Under the pieces are notes generated by a model. The model was not told where the DNA came from. It did not search any database and was given only the letters and a program-made list of their open reading frames with translations. A program made the position numbers and the translations under genes. A DNA stretch of 64,000 bases, from NCBI GenBank assembly GCA_963070105.1, contig OY718805.1, forward strand, positions 6,692,001 to 6,756,000. Direction: 5' to 3'. Below, piece after piece: positions 39,901 to 52,639 of this stretch. The DNA comes from Litomosoides sigmodontis (Eukaryota > Nematoda > Chromadorea > Rhabditida > Onchocercidae). Each line of letters starts with the position of its first letter. Position 1 is the first letter of the stretch.

Positions 39901-41508
39901 TGCTTGGAGTTCTCCATTTGAAATAAGGAAGCATTAGGAGTTCATGCTTGGAGTATTTGGAGTTCGTGCTTTATCATAGCACTACTCTAAAGTTCTAAAA
40001 TAGTTTGTCTTGTTTTATAAAAATATCTCATTCTTACACACTAGTCTTTCCATACAGTTTTTTATTTGATATAACCGATAGCGTGTATACTTACACGAAA
40101 AATATTTTCGGGCTTTTTTAACTGCTAGTTGTCTGTACTTTTTGCGGGGGATTTCAAGGGCTATTTATCTTTAACCTGGTTAATATCAGGATAACTTCAA
40201 ATATAGGTAAATAGTTGTTAATTGTAGACCAAAGAGGAACAAGGTCATCAATTTTCCTATCTGTATTTTCAAGATTTGGAATTTTGTAACGGAAAATGAG
40301 TGAGTGTCAGTATTGCGAAATTCATATGGAAAAATTATGACGATCAAGGTCCTTGCATATCATAAAATATGATTCCGCATATGTAATACAGGATTTCTGA
40401 TGTACAAGAAGAAATTTTGACTGCTTTGGTTTTGCTACTGTTATATTGTTTTATAGCTTGGAAGGTACCATAGTATCCGAAGAAGCGCTTTGTGCTCTGC
40501 AGAATGATTATAAACATCTACAGAAAAAATACAAAGATGCTAAACGAGTCGTTTTGGTATGTGCTAGACTTATTTTCCAAACAATTTTTCTATGAAAATA
40601 GAATTGTTGTCACAATCAGATATTAATTATAGGAATTGAAGAATCGATTAAGACTGAGAAATGAGAAGTTCTTAGAAGTACGAAATCTAACGGCTGAACG
40701 GCTTAGTGAATTGTACAGCGGTCTTATGTCGATAAGGAATTTCAAAGGTTCACTGATTATAAACCATGAAAAGCGTGCCATTTACATTATGGTTGGTTGC
40801 ACATTGTAACTTCTTTGAAGAAGAAATTTTCTTTTTTAAGCCTAATATTGAAAATCTGCGTACGCATTGTTGTTTAGGCAGAGACGCAAAAAAACCAGCA
40901 AATTGATCAGGCCGCTCTTCTTGAACGTTATCGAGGGAAAGGCAATTTGCAAGATTTAAGAGGTAGCATTTCATCATGACTGTGTTTACGTTCTCATGAG
41001 ATAGCGACACACCATTCTCACACACATGCACTACCGCTCTTTCGCTCAAGAAAATTTCTAAAAATTTGGATTTTATTGTATTAAATTAATGTTAAAGAAA
41101 TATTTCATTGAACAGTATATTTGCTTCTGAACATGTATTGAATTCAGGATTGTCTGGTGGTGAACGGACTTATACCTCCGCTTGTTTCGTTATGGCTTTG
41201 TGGCAGGCTATGGAAACTCCTATTCGGTATTCGTCATGATTAATAGCTAATTTTATTGCATTTTATGATCCCGAAAGCAAATTTCATTTTTATTTCGTTC
41301 CGATACTAACACATTTTTTAGTTGCATGGATGAGTTTGATGTATTTTTGGATTTAAACAATCGGAAAATTGTGATGGAGCTCTTCGCAGATCTTGCTACC
41401 CGTCAGTACCCATCCTATCAGTTTATTTTCTTTACTCCCCAAGGTGTCGCAGATTTCGCTCGTCGTGATCGTGTACAACTCTTTGAAATGCCGAAAATTA
41501 GGAAGTGA
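33969..41508 (+). CDS. smc-6: SMC6, structural maintenance of chromosomes protein 6
   Basis: Twenty-five exons, all in phase, total 3375 coding bases and 1124 residues (human 1091): 33969-34095, 34452-34607, 34818-34923, 35184-35332, 35441-35583, 36035-36156, 36245-36362, 36430-36510, 36609-36698, 36860-37005, 37097-37261, 37334-37506, 37679-37837, 37887-38104, 38223-38365, 38573-38639, 38790-38957, 39042-39212, 39337-39461, 39528-39665, 40457-40556, 40633-40791, 40878-40962, 41148-41226, 41322-41508. SMC6 pairs with SMC5 in the complex that handles recombination intermediates and stalled forks. It shows the Walker A motif GGSNGSGKS (residues 90-98), a hinge (about 505-660) flanked by long charged coiled coils, the ABC signature LSGGER (about 1037-1042) and Walker B CMDEFDVFLD. 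Least certain are the donor of exon 4 and the GC donor after 37837. Confidence 0.95.
37300..37322. repeat. TA microsatellite in an smc-6 intron
   Basis: About eleven TA units in the short intron 37262-37333. Confidence 0.9.
39666..40456 (+). other. Longest smc-6 intron
   Basis: At 791 bases this is the longest intron of the gene. It contains three degenerate copies of a GGAGTTCRTGCTTGGAGT-like unit around 39896-39976. No exon is needed inside it, because phase and homology agree on both sides. Confidence 0.6.
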
Positions 41509-41514
41509 AAAAGA

Positions 41515-42930
41515 CTGTGAAGATTAAAGTGTTGCTCATAATATTTCGTTCAGAATGTCATGCTTGTTAATCCTTCATCTGCGATCTCCTCATTTTAGTA
41601 AGCATTCCTTCTAGAAAATTTGTGTTTTCATGTTCTTTAAGCGTGATACTAGGTTATGTAAGAAATTAACATAAAACTTAATATAGTCTCACTTCTCTGT
41701 TTGTATAGTGGTCTTACTGTGACGAGTTGTTATTCGTATATAAAAATTATTTCATCAATGAATATTATGTGGATTACTCTTTGCATAATATTATTGTTTG
41801 GTGGTGATGTATCTTTCAATTTTTAGCAAGGTAAAATTTAATAGTAGTGAATTGTATTTGTGCTATGTTTTTTTGTATGTCAGAAAAAATATCACGCTTT
41901 TGTTCCCCGTTTTGAATTATCGTTATTTATATTGCAGAATGTCTTCTGCATTCTGATCAAACCAATAAAATTCTGCTTACTTTTTAAAATTTCATTGAAA
42001 ATGATGGAAAGACTAAGAATTTCTCTAACGGATTTAAAGTATGTCTAAACTTATTACATTGGTTCGAGCTTAATGGGTATTTACTTTTTGAACTGCTTTC
42101 TTGAATTATATGGCTGCACATGGAAATCAAAAATGTGTGAGGTTGTTGCTCTGAAATGAGTTACATAGTGGTGTATATAGTGCGGTATTGATCTTGCTTG
42201 ACTAAAACAATGGTATTGTCAGATCATATTTCAAGGCATGTTTTCAATACTTTAAAATGTGGGACCTTAATTAAACTGCAATGCATCTTATCGAACAGGT
42301 CGCATTTGATTTTCATGCGTTCATAGGATGGTACACCGTGTATGCATAGGTGATGTGTAGAGTAGAGAGCTGTTGATTAAATTACTCGTAATGGATTGAA
42401 TAGTGAGTTTAATTTGCTAGACATGGCGATGACTTACCCAGTACTGTGTTATCTGTTTGAAGTCATCTCTTTTTCATTGCTAATGATCTTAATTTATCAG
42501 TTTGTGCGAGTATGTAATTGTCTTTTTCAATCCTCATTCTAGTGCTTTGTTAGAAAAGACAAAACTAATCTTTTCGTGAGGTCAAATTGACCGTTGGTTT
42601 GTTTGTAAGACTGTAGTTATGGGAATATTTTTGTGATTATGCTGCTGTTCAATACATTATTGTTGTTCCCATTCGCGGAGTTTTGAGTAGCACAACTCTA
42701 TTCGTTCGCTTTTCCTAAAAACTCGGACGTTCTAGAGGATTATGTTGGAGTGATTAGTGAAGATTTGTCGTTCTATTCCTAGCATCCACTTATTCTCTGT
42801 AATCTCAATGTTCCTTTCCACTTCTACAAAACATCAAGTTTTTCCTTCCATTTACGACAACTTTTGCAGTGAATTTTGCAGGCTTACATAATTTGTGAGT
42901 TCGATAGACTTACAGTTACGCAAGCTGATC
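41515..42930 (+). other. Gap between smc-6 and ints-7
   Basis: About 1.4 kb, AT-rich, with no supported exon. A cttacag acceptor at 42915 lies 24 bases before the ints-7 ATG and may be its spliced-leader site. Confidence 0.5.
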
Positions 42931-42938
42931 AATGTATA

Positions 42939-45900
42939 ATGGATGCATCGACTAGAAGTCATATCACTTTGAACACCCTTGAAAAAGGTGAAACTTTTCT
43001 GTAAACGTATACATCATGCAATATCCTTTCCAGAAGATTTGAAGATTTTTGTTCTTACATATCATATGGATGAGTTGTCTGAAATTTCTAGAGATCGCAT
43101 TCAAAAAATGGATGCTTTTTTGAGATTCGGCGATAAAAATTCAGGGACCGCATGCTGAAAATACAGTATGTAAATCACGCAATTAATGACAATACACGGA
43201 GTAATACAATACTACGGGATAATTTTTATTCTCCAGGATTGCGCTCACGTACGCTACATGAGAAATTGGCTACTGTCGTCAATATGACGACATTTCTGCG
43301 TGAGAATCCGTTCCCCTTTTTCGTTAATGCAGCTGTACTTCGACTTTGTGAAGCATTTCGTGATGAGTGAGTTGATTTTGAAATAGCAGAATGGCTATCG
43401 TTTTCATTTTGATTTCACGATAATTGCTAAAACTGTGAAAGATAGTTCTCTTAATTTTGTAGTAATCTTATTTTGTATTAATCTTTTATCAAACTAAACA
43501 TTGTTTTATCTGTTTACAATGCATGCTTCAGATGCAATGAGTTGCGCTTATGTATTGTACGAGTAATGGGTGAGTGTTCTACTGAACTGAGGCTTGTTTT
43601 TTCAAATGATGAAGTTGCTCGACGCGTTCTTAAAGTATCTCACTCAAATGATCCGCTTGCTCGTTCACTTACGCTTCAAATACTCGCAAAGTTAGCTTCT
43701 GTTGTGGCAGAGAATAAGCAGGTAATGATGCAGGAGTAGTCGAATATTATGTGAATAGCAGAAATTAACCTTCATATAATAATTATTTTTTGATGTTTTT
43801 TGGGTAAGTTATGGATTGCATTGTAGGTACATCATTTGGTAGTAACAAGTATCGATTCCGAGGAAGCTCAGGAACGGTTAGCAGCCATTGTGGCGACTGA
43901 GGCACTTGTTGGTGTTTCCAGGTGTATTTTGCATCTGCATTCTTTACAGTAAAACATTCTTTTTTAAAAAAAACTTTTGAAAGATTTGAAAATTTTGCGA
44001 TAAGTTTTGGAGAGAATTCTTGAAAATCTTTTGTAGATTGCAAACTTCTTCAAGGTTATGTGTACATTCAGATCCTTCTCGCAAACAGTATTTGAGAAAC
44101 TTTGCGTTACGTTTCTATCGCCACTTGTTTCTCCAATGGCGAAGATTGGTTTGGTTGGTGTATTCGCAAACATGCAAGCCGATGTAGAAATCGTACTGAA
44201 AGTATTTGCTCTGGGTGAACGAATATTGAGTGAAGCATATAATCAGCAATTGATATTAGCACTTATAAAATCACTCACTACATTAGCCGTTTCTTGTAAA
44301 TTCGCCGTATCTGAACTGGTAATGATATAAATAATGCTTTGCATTTGGTTTAAAAGGTTTTACTTCATTTTCATTTTGAAAGGATGCATTGCATAAAATT
44401 GCATTTTGTTCTACATTTTCATTTTCATGTTTTCAGTTAACATTACTAATAGAGAAGCTGAAGATATCTAAAGAAAATCGAACTCTTTGTGTTGCCATTT
44501 TGCACAATATTAAACGCCTGTCATCAGCCGCACATATGCTTACGGAATCTCATATGCATGTTAGTTTTATTATTTTTCGAAAATCAATGGAAGTTATATC
44601 TTCTACTCTTCTAATACTTCTATTTCATTACTTTTATAGTTGAGTCAAAAGCACAATTTCTTAATATGGTGTGATTTCTTATTAGGATTTGCTGAATTTT
44701 GGGGATACGTTAACAGATGACTTTATGCGCGTTTCTTGGCTAGCAACTCTTGTTCGCTTAACGTCACAAAATATTTATAAAATTACTACAACGCTGTCAG
44801 GTATTTTATTCTGAATTGTATGTTTCTTGTTGAAAATTCTATATTTAGTTCATGTTAAAAAAAGGTGGTTTCAATTTCAAGATGATTTCAGAGTTATCAG
44901 TAAGTTATCAGTATTTTTCAGACAACATAGCACATTGGACGTATCTTTTATCGAGTACAAATACTAATGTACGACTTGAAGCTCTTCATTTATATATCAA
45001 TATATATAAATATAGTCAAGCACTGGATATTGTTTCCTTTCTGAAAAGCTCCTTTATTACATCACTGCCAACTATAAAGTCTCAAGATTCTGAAAAAGTA
45101 AGTTCAAAATTTAAAGCTAAGTTATATATGTTGTCAGATTCGATGCAAATTCAAAATAGGAAATACATTAATTATAAACGATTCATATTTTCATTTGCAT
45201 GAAGATTTTTACCGATTTGGAAGCCATTTTATCGACAATTTTATAAACTAACAGTGTATTATATTCAGTTCTATCGTCTTTTGACTGCATTTATATGCAA
45301 GGATATTTGTCCACGTGAAACTGTGGACGCGGTAGTGGACGCTCTTTTAATAACAGAACTTCCGAATTTTTCGGCTTTACATGTATTACAATTCTTAGTA
45401 GTAGCTGCTGAGACTCACTCGCATCTTTATTCTCGTCTTCGTACCTGGTCTATATCCAAGTTGAATGAAAATACGAATTTAACGAAATTGACCGTAAGTT
45501 GTAGTTGCATTTTTACTTGGTAATATTGTTCTTAATTCATGAAAAGTAATAATAATACTTTATAAGTTACTGCTTTAAGTTATAAATGGCAAGTGATTTT
45601 GTTTTAGCTCTTTGCGTGCTTAGTGTACGCTCCATTAAGTGATGTGGCTGGACTCCCAAAAAATCATTTAGATTTTTGGGGAAATGATCCTTGGGTTCTT
45701 TATTTAGTTGCCCGATCGGCCATGCGAAACGGGCACTGGAAATCGGTTGCTCTTCCTATACTGGACATAATTCACAAAGAGGTTAGTGTTATGCTTTGTG
45801 TAATTTTTATTTACACTTTTATTGTATGTTTATTATATAACCATTAACTTAATGACATAAGTGTGTGTATCAAAGTCATTTGATTAGCTTTATGAACATT

Positions 45901-48315
45901 TGTTAAGCGTCATTTTCCATTATTTTTGTCTTTTTCTGATCTATTATGTATTTTTTTCCTTTTGAATAATATGATACTTTAATTGCTCTTCCAGGTGAAA
46001 TCATTCCAAACCAGAATGTGGTTAATAGCTTTACGGAATATCTGTTGTGCTTCACTTTCTGAATTCACAGTTTTTTCCTTGGAAAAGTCTATTGAAAACC
46101 TTAATAGTGCTCGATTATCACTTTCTGTGCGTTTACATTAATTTATTTTTGTTATTTGTGAAGTGTAAATGACTGTATGATGCGTTGAATTTGGAGTTTG
46201 TATTTCCATTGTACTGTCACATTTTTTTTTTTAATTTTAATGTTTTAGGTCTTATGTTCATCGCGAGAATCCGTACGCTATTTTATGTTTCCATTTCGCT
46301 TTGTGGATTGCCTATGTAGTATGTATGCAGTTTTACGCAGTTTTTTGGTCGTTGTAAATACAAATTTATTAGTTAATGAGAAACCAGCTCCTTATGTGGT
46401 GAAAAAAGTGTCAAATCGTTTGCAAGCTTGTGCAGTAAGTAAGTCGATTATGGTTTTATTTCTTATCATGAATTGAATTTGTCCAGTTGAAAGTATTTAA
46501 TTTCAATCTCTTCAAATACTGTGGATTTTACACGAAATATTTTCCCTTATAACCCTCAGGAATGCATAAATGCCGCGATATGTGGTTGGACCTGTACAAG
46601 CATTGCTTTGATGCAGATACTGGTACTACAACTTTCGTAGAGATGTATGGTGGAATGTGCGCCTTATTCGGTGCTGCTCTACAGCTGTTCGTAAAGCAAC
46701 AACCAATACCGTTAGTTCTAATTTTTCTTTTTGACACATATTAAATAATTATTGAATTGGAAATGCATCCATTCCACGTCCATTTGTGGTTTACTTCGAT
46801 CATCCAAAATCCGTTTACATTAGACTAATCCCATTTATTTGTTCATGGCTTTGATACCAATTATCGTGGCAGTAATTTCCGCAAGTTTGCCTCATCTCAG
46901 AAACGAGCTCTGTGTTTCAAATGCAGGAATTTTTTGTAATGTGGTAAAATTTGCTTGTTCTGCTGCTTCAATGTTTCATGCTTTTGCTAAGCGTGGTGAT
47001 TCAGAAAGTCCGCTTTGTGCTATATTGCTACTCAACATACTCTTGTGAACTAACCATTGTGTTATTTCGTTCATAGTGCAGTAGTTTGATTTTATGACTG
47101 TGAAGTCTGTCTAGGACCGGATGGTCACAGGAATGTAGCTTTTCTATATCCGAAAGCTTTTTCGAAAAGGTTCGAAATACTTTTTCGAACATATTTTGCT
47201 TCTGCAGTTGTGTGCAACGTTTTCAGTCCCTTATCGATATCTTCTTCACACTACTCGCTAGCGAATAAACGTTTACGGGCTTCACTTTTATGGGCCAAAG
47301 GAGAAATTGAAAAGTTGGATATTGTACCTCTGGAGAAAAGGATAACAAAAAAGGTACTATATCTCCACCAACTTAAAATAAAGCTGGTATTTTTAAAGTT
47401 TGATTCGAAATGTTTCGAAATACTTTGAAATTATATATGTTGTGATATTCTAAATCCGTTAAGCTTATTTCAGAAACTGAAATTTCTTGTGGATACTTTT
47501 GGATATTTATGTAGCCTTCCGATATGTATTCCACGATTTTTTTTCCAGCAACTTAAATATACGCAAATAAAGGTTCCTGTTTTTTAGAAGTTCGAAAACT
47601 CTCCCCGATTCCGTATAAAAGTCACTTCAAGTATTGCAAATATCTTAAGCAAAATTTGAAGTTTTACAGTCCTAAACTTTCATTTAAGCTTAACGTTCTA
47701 CCGCAGCCAGGACCAACTGAGACTGCTATTGGTGTCTCTTCCAACCAAAAAGTACCTATTTCCATTGAAGGAGCAATTGAATCATCTCATGCATCTTCTG
47801 TTGATACTGTTATTGTGAAAGCAGTAGCAAAATTTGCGAAAGGTTCCAGTGTAAGTAATTTTGGACATGAGTTTTCAAGCTATTTTGAATTAAAGTGATG
47901 TTATAAAAAGCAAAAAAATTTGTTAAACCTACTTCTGTAGCAGATTTTACGTTTTTTAAAATTTTGCTCTATTCTAGAAGGACTGTTCACAACTTCAGAC
48001 TGTAGTGCCGCAGGAAGGGAAATTCTTTAATGCCCAATTTCTTCTTGCGTTCCCGCAGGTGAGTGTTTCATATATTTTGCACTAAATGTATAAGGTGCAT
48101 TTTTTCTCAGAACTATTTTCCCATTATTTCTCATTTATTTCTGAATTATTTTCTTGTTACAGAATAAACTATTGCGAAGTATTTCATCCCGATAAAATGA
48201 GGGATATTTTCAGAGTTGTACGATGGAATTCTCTGTAAGCTTTTTGGATAAAGAAACGAAACGACTGTGGGAAAGTGATGTTACAGCAGAGTTGAAAATT
48301 CATGTATCATCTTGA
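42939..48315 (+). CDS. ints-7: Integrator complex subunit 7
   Basis: Eighteen exons give 849 residues (human INTS7 962), all in phase: 42939-42987, 43237-43366, 43532-43721, 43827-43921, 44072-44318, 44437-44559, 44686-44800, 44922-45097, 45269-45493, 45608-45781, 45995-46126, 46249-46438, 46560-46710, 47227-47353, 47474-47572, 47707-47850, 47978-48058, 48214-48315. Integrator is the nuclear RNA polymerase II-bound complex that cleaves snRNA 3' ends and attenuates transcription; INTS7 is an ARM/HEAT-repeat scaffold. Family matches include EKGLRSRTLHEK with NPFPFFVNAAVLRLCEAFR (human GLRSGKLGEQ, YPFPILINSAFLKLADVFR), SHSNDPLARSLTLQIL, HCFDADTGT and FFNAQFLLAFP. The exon beginning at 47707 could start earlier (near 47656), adding 15-17 residues. 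The 12th exon has two in-tandem donors; only the second keeps phase. Confidence 0.93.
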
Positions 48316-48319
48316 AGCG

Positions 48320-50540
48320 ACTTCTCCCCTGTTGCATTTTTTTTTTGTAATCATCGAGTTTGTAAGAATCGTGCCAATGCTTCCTTAATTGTATTCTCAT
48401 ATTATCAAAGATGCTATGTGTTTTTTTGGTCTGTCTTGCATTCTTAGAAGCAAATTGGTCCGTCATTGTTGTAAATTATGATAAAACTAAAATAAAACTG
48501 ATACTTATGTTTTCAAAAGAAGACTAGAATTGCTCAAAAGCACTGTAGTCAATTAGCATGCAGCTCACATTCAAAAAGCGGAAAAGGATAATCACAAGTT
48601 ACACAAGTATGGAAGCAAAAATCACACAATAGTGGCAATGTAGCATACAGATCACGCGAAGATTTTATTGACATCGAAGTTTGACGATGGGGAAAGTGGA
48701 ACCAGAAACATCAATGGAATATCAGCAATCCAAAATACAGGTCTATACAAGTACATCGACACATAGATTTCGTTTTATAAGAAGGGATTTTTACAAATTA
48801 AAGTTCTAAATGAAATTTCTATAATATTCTATAATATTAAGTCCTTGTAGGACTGACGGAAGCGAACTCATGTCTGCAGAACAATTACAAAGTTGTTTCA
48901 AAATTTAAACTTTCTACGAGCTTCTGGTTTTGTTTTGCATTTGCAGAAAAACCAGAAGCAGAACTTTCTGATTAGGAAAAAGGTAAAACAAAGTCATAAA
49001 TGCCCTCAAAAGGAATATGAAATCTTTTCTGGAAAGGTAATTTAGTAGAGATGTGAGAATCGGTAAAACTCGCGAGGTATGACACATCGACGACTATGTC
49101 GATACAGGCGCTTAAACCTACCTAACAATTGAAATGGTCATAATTTCAGGATGGAAAAAAATGCTTAATCTGAACATGGTGCAAAATGTAGATGACATAC
49201 AAATGAGTCGCTTTTTGGTTACCAATAAGAGCCAGCTTGACTTCACTTGTTATGGTAAGATGGTATGAAAGACTAGAATCACACATTTCGAAACCCTTCG
49301 GGAAACAGAGTATGCTACCATAAAAGTAGAATACCTAATACGCAATGTGAGTGCATAATCTCTCTGATGAATTGTCCGGAACTTCTATATGCAGAATCCA
49401 TTATTGAAACTGCAACAAGTCAGACATTGTGCTGTATTGACCTTTCGAGAGAAAGGAAAGTTAGCGATAATGCTCAATTGCAATGTATAGTTCAACCCCT
49501 TCAGCTGTGAGCATCGTTCACTTACTCGGTCAATGTGCCACGCACTTCAGCATCTCCAGTGTTCTCCAAACCAGCCTACCACAGTTATGTGTAAATTAAA
49601 TTCCGGCTAATGCATCTTCCACCTCAAATTACTGCATGGTTACTTACCGTCTGTAACTGCGGAAAGCCACCACTTGAATTCCGGTAGTACGTCTAAGTTA
49701 ACGTTGATGAAAACTGAAACAATCTGTAAGACCGATAAGTACTGCAGAAAAGTATGTAAATTTGATAAAGAAACTACATATCCGGTACATAATTAAATTA
49801 ACTTATCCCTTAATTCCATATTTTGTACTTATAAATGTGCAAAAGCAATATTTGAACAAAGAAGGAACGTGAAAACATGAAAAGATAAACAGGAATTATA
49901 TGTAATAATGTGAGCGACAAGTTAATACGTTGTCCTTGGCAGGAAGAATTGGATTCACTGCAGCAAGACCAACTTAAATAACCACCGGAATAGTACAATA
50001 TGAACTTCTGCAACGTAGACATAAGTTGATTTAAACTGGCTAAAAAGAGACCATAATATTTAAAGTTCTACCAATAAACAGCATAAAATGAAGCCATTAA
50101 TTTTGATGTGTTGGAAGCAATGCAGTAGATTTCTGGTAGTTAAAGTATTTTTGGAAATAAAGTGCTTTAAAGTGTAGTCTACTCCACTAGTTTCGCTTAA
50201 GAAATGGATTCTTTTGCAGCAATTTTTAAGTGTAAAATTACAAATAAATTACAAATAAAAACATGAAGTATTCTCAACATTCCATCTCTAGATGCATTAC
50301 GAAATTACGGAAACTGTACATTAATAGAACAGAAACAATGAGATAATGTTTGTAAATGCGCTAAAAGTGCTACTCACTTGAAACAGATGAGCGTGTACCA
50401 CAGTACTGCTTCGTATGCGTGACATCTATGCTCCTAAACCTATATGTATACAACCATGTTTAACGAAATGAACGCTTTGAGGAAATGCGTTGGAAACTAC
50501 TGAGGAGATCACAAACAGTAAACATAATTGTTTTGCAGCA
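48320..50540. other. Convergent 3' region of ints-7 and MIER1-like gene
   Basis: About 2.2 kb between two stop codons facing each other. No coding exon is supported. It presumably holds 3' UTRs and spacer. Confidence 0.5.
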
Positions 50541-50546
50541 AAGGCA

Positions 50547-52614
50547 TCACTGTAATACGTTAGCAATTGTATCGCTATCAAGATGAGGGAGAGTAGTGTC
50601 GTCTTCGTTGCCCCAATCCCAATCTTTACTTATTAAATCCACTTCGGTCGGAACTGTATTAGCTGCTACATCCAATACATTTCCACCGCTCCTTCCATCC
50701 ATGTGATCCATTAATCCTCCCATAAAATCACTAAAAACTTTTGAAATATGACAATGACGGGTGGCACACTATACAGATTCGCACTAAATTATTAAATACG
50801 TGTTAATATATTTAAAAAAGAGTGAGAGTAAAAAATCATATTTTCCCAGACACAAGTTATAACCTACAAACAAAAATAAACGTACGTGCAGTTAGGATGA
50901 TCTTGGTTTTTCAATCCACGAACTCGTTCCTGGAACATATCATGCCGTTCTGTTTTCTTCCAAATGTAGTAGAAATGTACTATTTCACCGACAGTCCTAT
51001 GAGGTAACTGAAAAGTCCGCTATCGAATTAGGAAACTGATTCAAAGCGCTGCACAGAACATTATAAACAATTACTATCGTTAAAAATAATATAAATGACA
51101 GATCTTACCAATCGCCTGATGAGGCAAAAATTTTTTCCATACATCTGCATACCTCTTTCGAAAAGTTCGCAGTCCTAAATGCATGTCGATGTATTAATAA
51201 ACTGGCGCAATCCGTTCTACATCTCAAGCTTAAAAAGGAAGTTCCAAACCTGATCGTTCCATTTAGAAGGATTTGGTCCAACGCTCTTCAGAGGGGCATT
51301 AGCACGTGGAAATGGATAACTGGCCAATGCCATGCTTGTATTATACTTCGCATTCAACAAAGCTCTGAATAAGCAATGAACTACTTTATAAATCAAACAG
51401 CAAAAGCAAAGAATGAAAACTGATTGCTACCTCAATATATAAATAAACTTACTTCAAAGCATCCTCGTCATCTTTTACAGGAAAACTTCGATTTGAATTT
51501 CCAGGTTTACGTGTTTCAGCTGGTAGAGATGAATCACTGCTTTGCAGTATCCTGTCGTAATAATTCTTCAAATATTCTTCCACTTTCTTCATTGATACAT
51601 CAGTATGAGGTGACCATAAAAGCATTTCAAGCTCTCCACCTGCATAAAACTAACAATTTGCGATTACCATGAAAATCGTCTTTCTTACAAAAAACAAACA
51701 TTAAAAACATCTTACGTGGACTTTTAGGACCCGTCGATATTGTATCAGGAACAGAGGCTTGATACATTGGTCCCTGTCTCACAACCCTTCGCCAACGATC
51801 GGGCGGCACATAATCAGTGTCCTCTTCATTTTCATCGACATCCGAGAAATAGCCGTGCCCTTTTTTTACTTTTTTTGGAGATACTACTGGCGATGCAGCT
51901 ACGTCTAAGAAAAAAATCGCAAATTTTCAAACCAAATTTTCAGTAACTTCATGAAATACAAATAAATGAATCAATCGACTCCGTAATCACAAATTTTGCT
52001 GTCAAAGGAAAAGGAGAAACTGTTGGCATAAAAAGGGAAATGACACGAAATACAAATGTCAATGGAATTGCGACGAGCAATTTTTAAGAAGCAATTTGCT
52101 AAACTCAATAAACATGTAATTTCCTTGCAGGGACCCACGTAAAAAATAGGAAGATGATTGCTATTTGCAACGGAAGCAAAGAAAGAAATATAACCTGGTT
52201 CGGCAAAGTCAGGATTCACAGTTGTATCATCTATACCTTCCGATTTCCGAGTATCATCGGATGTTGATGTGGATTGCGTATCATCATATTCTTCTTCAAC
52301 AACATTGCAGTATTTCTTCCTCAGTTCATCGATGGATAAATCGGCATCATCTTCTAGCATTTTAAGCTCATCATGATAGTTATCTTCTGGGTGCAGCATT
52401 TCCTCCTCATCCAAAGTGCCTGCAAATTCTGAAAAAGTTGCAGGAGAATTCCCCACATTCCGTACCGGATACTAAAGTTGTTTCGGTGATTTTCGATCAT
52501 TTTCGATCATCATTGGTAATAGCAAAACATTACATTACCTTCATCATCAAATGCTTCCTCGCCTTCTTCGTAGTCATCCTCGGTTCGAGAATCGGAGTGG
52601 TCCTCATCGGTCAT
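50547..52614 (-). CDS. MIER1: MIER1-like ELM2/SANT transcriptional corepressor
   Basis: Eight exons (52539-52614, 52195-52428, 51716-51904, 51453-51639, 51250-51364, 51109-51174, 50886-51007, 50547-50730) give 390 residues, all in phase. MIER proteins recruit class I histone deacetylases through an ELM2-SANT module in the nucleus. The N-terminus is strongly acidic and carries the MIER signature TLDEEEMLHPEDN with LSIDELRKKY (human TLEEEEMMEGETN, MPIHELLSLY). The ELM2 region follows (about residues 145-230: WRRVVRQGPMYQASVPD, LEMLLWSPHTD, DDEDALKALLNAKYN), then SANT (KWNDQDCELFERGMQMYGKN, TVGEIVHFYYIWKKTERHD). The C-terminal 60 residues end in an acidic stretch rather than the long vertebrate tail. 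ATG 52614 lies three bases after an aatcaacag acceptor. MTA and RERE proteins share ELM2-SANT, but the acidic signature favours MIER. Confidence 0.92.
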
Positions 52615-52639
52615 CTCCTGTTGATTAAACTGCGCTAAC

